The notes under the pieces: model-generated
Seen by the model: only the letters and a program-made list of their open reading frames with translations
Told to the model about the DNA's origin: nothing
Databases searched by the model: none
Source of the DNA: Vairimorpha apis BRL 01
Lineage: Eukaryota > Microsporidia > Nosematidae
Length of the DNA: 18,621 nt
NCBI GenBank assembly: GCA_000447185.1
Contig: KE647380.1
Span: 1-18,621, forward strand
Direction of reading: 5' to 3'
Part shown: positions 10,563 to 18,621 of the stretch, piece after piece
How positions within the stretch are numbered: position 1 is the stretch's first letter
Layout of the letters: each line of letters opens with the position of its first letter
Translations under genes and position numbers: made by a program

Positions 10563-11808
10563 ATGTTAGGGTTTATTTATTTTATTTTCATATTGTTTAA
10601 AGTAATTTATGCATCTAAGATTAAAGATGTAAATAATAAATGTAATAATGAAAAATATAAAAATGATAAATTTGTTGAATCAGAAAATATATTGTTAGAA
10701 AAACGTAAAAATTATCAATATAAAGTAAATCTTAATGTAATTATGGTAAATCCTTCTTGCAAAAAATAAAAAATCAAGGCTAAATATTGATAATAAAAAT
10801 TTAGAATTAAATACTGTATCAAAAGAACATGTAGGTATAATAGATGATTATGATGAATTATTAAATTTAAACAAAAAGTTAAAATATATTGAACATATAC
10901 CATCAATTTGTGATATTATTAGTAATAACTTATTTCTTAATAAAATATATTTTGATTATACTGTTTTAGATTTTGGAACAACTTTAAAACATTTAAGAAT
11001 CACAGAATCATTTAAATATGTTGTTAAGATAATTGAAAATGATCTAATAAATACTTTAAAGGCTTCAATAAATATGGCAATTATTAAAAATGAATATATC
11101 ATGCCTATTATTTTAAATTTAGAAAATAGACAGTTAGATGAACAAAAAATTTTGTATACTATTATTATAACAAATGAAATTTTAAATATAGATATTAATA
11201 ACAGCTTTAAACATGATAATAAACAAATATTATTGGAAAGAATTTTAGCAACAAATTTTTTTAAAAAACATAATAATAAATTCATAAACTATAAATTATA
11301 TAAAAAAGCATTGCAAATTAATTTAAATGTACTTGAAAAATACATTACATATGACGATGTTTTGAAAAAAACTATTAAATATATTAACAATTTAAAAGAA
11401 ATAAACATTAGGTTTTTGTTTATATTTGGATTTCAATCGTTATTCAATACTTTTTCTAAAGAAGATATACCTAGATTATATTATATAATAACAATTCTGC
11501 ATACTTTAATTAAAGATAAAGATAATTATGATTTATATTTTCATGAAAAAATGTTTAATATATTATCACTTTCGTATTCTAAATATAAAAATATATATAA
11601 TTATGTTAAATTTATTGAAAAAGATTTTGAAAGTGATTTATTTAAAATAATTTACATTTATATAGTAATGAACTCAGAAGAAATCAAATCTGCATTACAA
11701 AAAGTTAAAGAAATACAAAATGATGAAATACATTTTACATATATTAATTATTTGATTATTTTAACCAATAAAATTAAATGCAAATTGTTTGGAATAAATT
11801 ATTATTAA
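10563..11808 (+). CDS. Family-1 predicted secreted protein B (one frame break)
   Basis: Unrecognised paralogue of A. The first frame runs 10563-10769 and ends at an A6-T-A6 tract (10761-10773). A frame offset by one base is open from that tract to 11808, well before its first ATG at 11074, so the gene spans about 414 codons. The leader MLGFIYFIFILFKVIYA followed by SKIK matches the A layout and predicts a signal peptide. Shared landmarks with A: SICDII, SFKYVVKIIENDLIN, IIITNEILNIDI, FLFIFGFQSLF, IPRLYYIITILHT, HEKMFNILS and YIVMNSEEI, then a Lys-rich helical tail (about 40% similar by eye in the last 150 residues). B is longer than A mainly in the N-terminal third. Best preserved family member apart from A. 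Function unknown; a secreted or surface role is inferred from the leader only. Confidence 0.65.
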
Positions 11809-12119
11809 TTTTATTAAAAAATTTAAATTTACATGAAATAATTATTAATGTTTAAAGTAAATGCAAATATATTGTAATTTTGCATAGATATCTAATTAAA
11901 TTTAAAATGTTAAGTATTTATATTATTTAATTTGTGTTTAATAAATTTTAAAAACCAAAGTTACATTTTTATATAAAAAAATTATAATTAGAAAATTTAA
12001 TTTAATTTATCAGTTTATTAGTTACGTTAAAATCATATTTAAATATGGAATATATTATTAGTTTATAATTAAACCTTTAGAAAAAATTTGACATAATTGT
12101 TTTTTAATTATATTTCAGT
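11809..12119. other. AT-rich spacer after gene B
   Basis: About 310 bases without a coding frame between gene B and the decayed minus-strand remnant. No AATAAA overlaps the stop of B, unlike A and C. Nothing else is seen. Confidence 0.5.
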
Positions 12120-12670
12120 CCTGTCAAGATTTAATATAGGTTAACATTGCAGTATTTTGAATTTTATTCCTTTTAAATTTACCCAAATTTTTTTATTATT
12201 ATATATTCAACTCTGAAAAATTTTATAATTTTAAGATATCTAAAATCATTTTAAACACTTTGAATTGCACATATGCTTGTAGCTGTTGTCTATAATTAAT
12301 TTCTTTTTATAATATTTTTGATAGATTGTTGTAATACATTTACTTATAATAAAATATTATATAATTTTTATCTTGTTTCACACATATCCTCACAGTAAAT
12401 AGAAAGTAAGTCATATTTATGTATATGCTCAATATCAACAGCTTTAAGATTATCAAAACTTAGTACTATCATCTAAGCAATAAATAACTATTTGTTACTA
12501 TTTAATAAACACATCAATATTAATTATTTAGTTTAATATTCATTTATACTTTATTTCCGGTATTCTATATAAAATACACTCATGTAAAGATAATTGTGAG
12601 TTCTTTTTGATTTATTTAGCTCACATTTTAAACCTGCTGAAGATGAAAATTAGTAGAATGAAATTTTTTT
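12120..12670 (-). pseudogene. Decayed coding remnant, family not recognised
   Basis: A patch with more G and C than its surroundings, carrying a string of short minus-strand open pieces in changing frames. In order from 12670 leftward: a piece with SSAGLKCELNKSKRTHNYL and then YMSVFYIEYRK; a 34-codon piece from an ATG near 12473, with VLSFDNLKAVDIEHIHKYD and LLSIYCEDMCE; a piece with EINYRQQLQAYVQFKVFKM near 12300-12245; and LGKFKRNKIQNTAMLTYIKS near 12185-12130. The use of Cys, His, Asp and Glu differs from the Asn/Ile-rich background, so this is probably a dead gene of at least 180 codons. It does not resemble family 1 or 2. I cannot say whether it is viral, transposon-derived or cellular. 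Confidence 0.35.
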
Positions 12671-13929
12671 ACAAATATAAAAGATTTTATTTTGTATCTT
12701 ATAATTTTTTTAATCTAATAAATACATTTAAAAAATAATCAATTACAAATATAATTAAACATTAATACATTGATTATTTTTTTAAAAAACATAAAATAAT
12801 TGTTATATGAAATAAAAAATACAAAAAAAATATTTAAATATATAAATTTTAAATGTTCAACTACGCTTATTTTAATTAAAACGGTATTAATATAAAATTA
12901 CAATAAATTAATACTTTTATGAATAACTAGATTTAAAATGTTGTATGCTAATTTATTTTCCAAATTAACAAAACTATCATTTAAAAAATAAATCATTTTT
13001 AAATTTTTAAATTTATAAAAATTTTAAATAATATATTTAAAAAATAACTAAATAATAATTTATAATTATCATTCTGTAATAAAAAAATCTCTAGATATTT
13101 TAGATAATTTAATGTTTATAGATTTAAAATAATTTTATTTATTTATGTTAATAAATATTATTAAAATTTTAACTTTAACAATAAATTTAATTTGATTAAA
13201 TATTTATATATTCATTATATAGTTTAAAAATAATTTAATTAAAAGGTTTTATTTACAAAAAAATTATAAAATGAATGTGTAAAACTAAAGATAAAAATTT
13301 AAAAAATTTAATATTTATTTTGAAATAATAAACAAATTTTTTTTAACATAAAAAAAAATACATTCAATAAAGTTGTGTTAAATAAAAAAGAGTTATTTTT
13401 GTATAAAATTAATCATATATAATAACAAAACACTATATTTATTTAAAAAACATTATGAAATAACCTTAAAGACGTCAATAATATAAAAAAAAGTGTTTTT
13501 ATTGTTATTGTAAAGAGCTTTATTTTAATAACGATAAATTTACAAGAGTTTTTTAATTTTAAAAGATAAGTTATAGATTTAAAAAAATAAAATATATTAA
13601 TATTAAATGATAAAAATTTGAAAAAATAGTTTTTTTAAGGCGAAAGAGTGATATAATATAATTTAATGAAGACGAAAATATTTATAGATTTTATTTAACA
13701 AAATAAATAAATTAAATTATTTAATTTTTTATATCAAAAATATTGTAAATAATATAACATATTATTACAACATAAAAAAACTTAAAAAATTTATACATCT
13801 AAAACTATTCTAAAAATGTCATATATTAATATAATACAACATTTGACCATAATCTGAATATTCTTGAGACATTAATAAATTTTTCAATTTATTAAAGAAT
13901 TTATTTTATATATTGAAGCAAAAAATATA
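12671..13929. other. AT-rich gene-free stretch
   Basis: About 1.26 kb of nearly pure A/T between two decayed minus-strand remnants, with stops in all frames. No RNA gene or repeat was recognised. Confidence 0.5.
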
Positions 13930-14105
13930 AATCAGTTGAGCATCATTTTTTTTAGACATACACTATTAATATTTTTTTAAATACACATTTCATTATAAGC
14001 AAAAATTTCAATATTTTTAGATATCGTTTTTCTACTAATTGTATGTATTATAAAAAGCGAATTTTTATCTTTCAATTCTATAAATAAATATTTAAATAAG
14101 CTAAT
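13930..14105 (-). pseudogene. Short coding-like remnant downstream of E
   Basis: The minus strand has a 42-codon frame, without a start codon, from about 14105 to a stop at 13978. It includes ELKDKNSLFIIHTISRKTIS and EIFAYNEMCI. The same frame continues after the stop for 15 more codons (KNINSVCLKKMMLN). In sequence this AT-rich, a frame of this length is mildly unusual. It could be a lost C-terminal extension of pseudogene E, a separate dead gene or chance. No family recognised. Confidence 0.2.
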
Positions 14106-14168
14106 TTAAAAATTATTATTTTCAATATTTTCATCCTATAATTTAAGACATTTTCATTACTATAAATT

Positions 14169-15020
14169 TTAACAAAAAACATTAAAAAGTAAATTTTTTT
14201 CTAAAACATGATAAATTAAATTATTTGATATTATATTGTGTCTTATACAATATATATATGAACATTTTGCAATTTCATTAATATTATTTATCTGTATTTT
14301 TAAGTTTTCTATATTTAAATTTAACAGACGCTCATTTTTATTTAAAATGAATATTTTTAAATTTTTAAAATATATAAAATTTTCTATTAAAGGTATATTC
14401 AAAATGTTTAAATTTCTTGTTTTTTCTGATAATAAAAGATATTTTTTTAAGTAATAATATATATAATTAGATAATAAATTAAGACTATATTTACAATAAA
14501 ATTGCAAATTAAATAATAAAAAATTTAATTTATCAATATTAACATTAATAATGAACACATATCAACCAATTGTTTTAAAATCATATTATAAATATAATTT
14601 TCATTTATAAAACTCATATATTAAATTTTTCAATATCTATTTTAATATTTGATTTATCAATAAAACAAATATCAAAATTATTATTGATATTATAATTTAT
14701 GTTTTTAATGTTTTTCTTTACAGTTTCATAAGAAGTTCTATCATTTAACAGAACAGTAAAATGTTTGATTACTTTTGATGTTGCATTTTATATAAAAAGA
14801 AAACATTTGTTATTATTTAATGGATCGATAAGATATGTTTCTAAAATATAATTTGGATAAATTTTTCAAGCATAGTATTTAAAAAATAGTGTTGAAGACG
14901 CGTTAAATGTAATAAATTTGATGTATTACAATTATTTAATGAACAGATTATAAATACCAAATTAATGATAATTTTAAATATAAAACAAATCAAAAAAATA
15001 AAATTATGAAATTTTATCAT
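14169..15020 (-). pseudogene. Family-2 pseudogene E (paralogue of D)
   Basis: Read leftward from ATG 15020, which has an in-frame stop two codons upstream. The N-terminus is strongly hydrophobic (FIFLICFIFKIIINLVFIIC), a signal peptide or anchor. The frame changes at a T5 run (14862-14866). The next segment, with YPNYILETYLIDPLNNNKCF and VIKHFTVLLNDRTSYETVK, aligns closely with D (IYP-Y-L-TY--D, LFI, HFT-LLND), but has a stop at 14788-14790 and ends at 14614-14616. After more lesions an ORF at 14558-14169 continues the similarity (NIDKLNFLLFNLQ against D EIDELKNKLFMFH; FKNLKIFILN against ENKKIFFILN). It runs about 50 residues past the point where D stops. With at least three lesions it is more decayed than D. 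It points away from pseudogene C, as D does from A. Function unknown. Confidence 0.6.
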
Positions 15021-16256
15021 AGATTAAAAAATTAAATCTTTATAAATATTTTTAATTAATCTTTGAAAAAAAATAATTTTATTATTTTTTTATTCAATTT
15101 TTGACTTAAATCTTATTTTTTTATTTAAATATATGTAAGTATTTTGTTTAACTTAATGATTTTATATATAAAATTTATTAACTTAAATAGTAGGTAATAA
15201 AAAATTTTATAGTCGTTATATTAAAATATCAAAAATTATTTTTAAAATCAATTTTTCAAACATTTTATATCTTTAATTTAAAAGCTATTTTAATAAATTG
15301 AATGGATTTTTAATTTTTTTATAAATAATGAATTAATAATCTTAATTTTTTTGTTTCGTTTTAGTATAATAAAAGTAAATGTATTAATTTTAAGAAATCT
15401 TATATTTGTTTATTTATTTTATTTATATATTCTAAAAATTGAAATATATATGAGCTATTATCTAAAATAATCAATTAATCTAAAATAAATTTAAAACTTT
15501 TTTAAAATTCATTTTTATAGATTATTTAAAAAATAGACGCTATACATATACAAAAAAATAATTTTTTTAGTAACTGTTAAAAATATTTATTTATAGAAAT
15601 ATTACGTTTACATTACAAAAATGATATATTTTATTTGATGTATAAAAAAAACACCTAAAAAATAAATAAGAAAATACAACTTATAAATTGTTAAATTATT
15701 ATTTTTTATTTATATTGATAAAGAATTTATTGTAATTAAGTAAATAATATAAAAATTTTATCTGTTATTTTATGATTATAAATATAATTAATTCAAATAA
15801 CAAATAGTTAATAGTATAGAATTACTATCAAATTTAATGTTTTATTGATAAAATTAACAGAACTTATTACATTACATTTTTATATTAAATATTAGAATTA
15901 CTTGCATTAAAATTATTTATATTAATAAAAATATTAAAGTAGCAATAAGTATATTTTATTAGATTTTTTAATGTACGTAAATAATTTTAGTAAATATAAA
16001 TTAATTAACTATGTAAATATGTTTAATTACGAAATTTTTGTTTATTTAAATTAATAAAATATATTAAGATTAAACTACTATTTTTTACCATAAAAATACA
16101 TAAATATTTAGTTAACTTTTGTAAATTCATTGAATAAAAAATTTATAAAGATTACTACATGTAATAGAATATATTATTAATTTAAGAACTTTTTTAAGAG
16201 AAAACAATTTTATAATTTTAAAGACTTTTAATTATTTAAATTAATTTATTAAACCC
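15021..16256. other. AT-rich interval between divergent E and C
   Basis: About 1.24 kb with no coding frame, between the starts of E (leftward) and C (rightward). It is the positional counterpart of the D-A interval. No conserved long block shared with 714-2785 was found by eye. It presumably contained both promoters. Confidence 0.5.
16254..16256 (+). promoter_or_regulatory. CCC motif abutting the start of pseudogene C
   Basis: AAACCC sits directly before ATG 16257. A CCC run is rare here and matches the position of the CCC-like start-proximal element known in microsporidia. Compare ACTCC before gene A. It survives although the gene behind it is dead. Confidence 0.3.
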
Positions 16257-17874
16257 ATGAATATTATTTCTATATTTTGTATAAAGTTATAGTTTTATCA
16301 AATTCAAATGGTAATTCGGAACCAAATACTATGGAAAATTGTATATGTACTAACAAAAAACGAACATTTTTTTTAATATCAATGAATCAAAAAATCTGAT
16401 ACATGGTCATAATACACAAATAATAATTATAATTTTGACAGTAATTGTAGAAAAATTTGATGTTAGATTTTATGATAATTTTAATAATGAGAATAAAATG
16501 AGAGAAAGAAGATTTACTTGATTAGAAGAATACAAGCAAAAAATGTGTTTCGATACAGATGATAATATAAATGATAATAACTTGTTCATTGATAAAACAC
16601 TATAAAATATGATTTCTAATAAAAATGATTTAGTTAAATTTTGCACAGCAATTTTTGATGAAGATAATATGAATTGTAAAATTTTTTTTTATGATCTTTT
16701 ACATAATTATGACAATAATAATTATGAAAAAATAAATTTATATGACTATGAAATATCGTTAAAATATATGTGTTTCAAATAGAAATTTTAAAATGAAAAA
16801 CAATAAAAAGCTAAAATTTTAAAGATATTAAAACATAAAAATATAGTATTTATAAAAACGAAATATATAAAAAAAATTTAACAATTAAGAAAATAAAATA
16901 TAGGATATTACTATCTTTAAAAAGCAATTTGAAGCTAATCTATAAAACGATATCTTTAAAGAAAATATTCATATAGAATCAAATTTAATAATTGAGCAAG
17001 ATAATTTTAAATTTTTTTTTGGTTTAACGCAAATTTATAATATCAAAAAATTTTTAGCTTCAAATGATTTTAATTTATTATTTTATATTTTTAATATAAT
17101 TTTAAAAATGTAGAAAAAAAATGCTTTTTCATTTATTATAAAAATAATGAACACATAAGGAAATTAATTAAGTAAATAAGACAACATGAAAAACAGATCG
17201 ATAAAATATTAACATTTATAGAAGTACTACAAAACCTATTAAATTATGATTATAATTATAATAGTCTATTAGTCAAAGATAAATTTAAAAAAATATATTC
17301 AATTTTATTATTAAAAAGATACAAAACAAAATTGATTGAAGTTTTATGAAAGGTGTTTTATAAATAAAATTTATTATTTTAAACAGAAATTAAAAAAGAA
17401 TATATATCTGTATTAAATTTTATGTTTTACTATCAATAATATTAATGAATTAAAAACAAGATAATTAAACATTTGTTTATTTTATGATTACAGAATTTAT
17501 TAAATATAAAATCTAAAAAATTAAATTATAGAATTTCATATACATGAGTTTTTTATATATTTTTATACATGAAAAACAATAATATAATATTAAATAGTAT
17601 GAAAACTTTATTACTGTACTATTTTTTTCATAAATAACAAAAATTACCATACATTTAATAGTAAAATAATAAAGAAGAAATTTATTAATATTAATTTTTT
17701 TGATGATAATCGTATTTATATTGCTATAAACTCTATTAATAATTTTTCTGATTTATTATGTTATAATAATCTACAGACAAATTCAACAAATTGCAAAAAT
17801 TTAAAAAGTTGATTAATGCACTTAATATTGTTAAAGCTAAATTATATAAAACAAAATATAAACCATCAATATAA
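16257..17874 (+). pseudogene. Family-1 pseudogene C (paralogue of A and B)
   Basis: Decayed but colinear with A and B. From ATG 16257 a leader-like MNIISIFCIKL is followed by a stop. A frame at 16447-16782, with two stops before its end, contains NKNDLVKFCTAIFDEDN, matching A NIVEFCNI and B IPSICDII. Later pieces in order: FKFFFGLTQIYN (near 17000; compare B DFGTTLKHL), FIEVLQNLLNYDY (17215-17253; A FIKTLQELLNLDY), LQNLLNIKS (17488; A GLQNLF), IYIAINSINNFSD (17714-17752; A LYIIMNSTDID) and LINALNIVKAKLYK (A IILVNVVKSKIYS), ending at TAA 17872 with AATAAA at 17873-17878. Lesions are many: stops of all three kinds, frame changes and an enlarged region at 16783-16978. It has clearly been non-functional longer than A or B. 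Rightward, divergent from E. Confidence 0.65.
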
Positions 17875-18621
17875 TAAATGTATTTTTAAAAAAAAACTTT
17901 TAATATTTATAAAATTTTTGGATTTATTTTTTACAAAGCATTCTAAAACGCAGAGAATGATTTTAAAACTAAAAAATAAATGATCTAAGTTTTTTATTAA
18001 ATATAGAGATATTTAGAAATAAAGATACATATAAAAATTTATCACGTTATGTTATGTTCTTATAGAAAAAAATAATTTTATAAAGTTAATGCAAGTTTAT
18101 TCGTATAATTGTTGTTTTATAAAATCTACTTAAAAAAATACATAAATGAATTTTAAATGAATTAAGATGATAACTTAAAATATGATATTGTAAGGTTACT
18201 TAAAAACATTGATTAATACGAGTTTTTATAAAATTTCGAAATGTCTAAAACAACCGAATTTATTTATAGTAATTCATATAATTTTGCAAATAGAAATGTT
18301 ATTTTAGAATAATTTAATTTTATTTTCTTTAATAATTATTAAAAAATAAATAAATATTATAATCACGTCATAGTTTTATTTTTCATAATATATTTGTAAT
18401 AAATTTTAGTTTTTCTATATAAATAACACTTAAAGTATTTTATCTACCATTTATTTTAACAACTGTACTTTAAAATAATTACAATGAATTAAATAAACTT
18501 TTTATGCTAAGTTTTAATATAACAAAATAATTCTTTTATCATTTTAATCAACTTTATTTTCTATTAAATTTATTTATTTAATTCAAAATAAATATTACTT
18601 AGAAAATAATTTTCATATTAT
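17875..18621. other. AT-rich tail of the window
   Basis: About 750 bases without a supported gene. A 23-codon ATG frame at 18241-18312 (MSKTTEFIYSNSYNF) is too short to call. Nothing else is seen before the window ends. Confidence 0.5.

Noticed and set aside
10775..10790. Plasmodium-type export motif (SRLN) in protein B
   Set aside because: Only Arg-x-Leu without the expected fifth residue, about 70 residues in, and absent from A.
10715..11285. Two minus-strand open frames of 63 and 109 codons
   Set aside because: Antisense to gene B, whose plus frame aligns with A. The minus products are hydrophobic shadows of Lys/Asn/Ile codons.
14236..14454. Plus-strand 72-codon frame
   Set aside because: Antisense to pseudogene E, which has paralogue support. 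The frame is a Phe/Lys-rich shadow.
84..17874. Alternative genetic code (UGA or UAA read as sense)
   Set aside because: A and B use UGG for Trp and have no in-frame UGA. Lesions in C and E involve UAA, UAG and UGA together with frame changes, so recoding would not restore them.
18241..18312. Short ATG frame of 23 codons
   Set aside because: Too short, with no paralogue or motif in the window.
1..18621. CRISPR arrays, rRNA, long tandem or terminal repeats
   Set aside because: None was seen by reading. Repeated A/T words are expected at this composition, and a computed self-comparison would be needed to exclude diverged repeats.

Overview
The window is extremely A+T-rich (roughly 83-85% by eye) and mostly non-coding. 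I see no operons, no ribosome-binding sites and no convincing tRNA, rRNA or CRISPR. Proteins are rich in Asn, Lys and Ile, and several start with a short hydrophobic leader. UGA behaves as a stop, so the code looks standard. Two features, short C-rich motifs directly before some start codons (ACTCC-ATG at 2781, CCC-ATG at 16254) and TAATAAA at stops, recall a microsporidian nuclear genome. That assignment is inference (about 0.5). Another AT-rich fungus or protist is possible.

Layout. 84-713 (-): family-2 gene D, predicted secreted, two frame breaks. 1983-2222 (-): an orphan 79-codon ORF of higher GC. 2786-3921 (+): family-1 gene A, predicted secreted, one frame break. 4463 to about 7546 (-): a badly decayed gene resembling the archaeo-eukaryotic primase plus superfamily-3 helicase ('D5-like') proteins of large DNA viruses. 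Its last 164 codons are still open. 7547-10562: AT-rich desert. 10563-11808 (+): family-1 gene B, one frame break. 12120-12670 (-): decayed coding remnant, not recognised. About 13930-14105 (-): another short remnant. 14169-15020 (-): family-2 pseudogene E. 16257-17874 (+): family-1 pseudogene C.

Two unrecognised lineage-specific families therefore occur here. Family 1 is A, B and C, about 380-415 codons. Family 2 is D and E, about 210 codons or more. They recur as divergent pairs, D(-)/A(+) and E(-)/C(+), which suggests an ancestral two-gene block that was duplicated, with B a copy whose partner was lost or lies unseen. In A, B, D and E the frame changes at or beside short A/T homopolymers. 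This could be sequencing error, early pseudogenisation or slippage, and the sequence alone cannot separate these. The most striking item is the D5-like relic, which suggests past integration of DNA from a large DNA virus or related replicon into this AT-rich genome.
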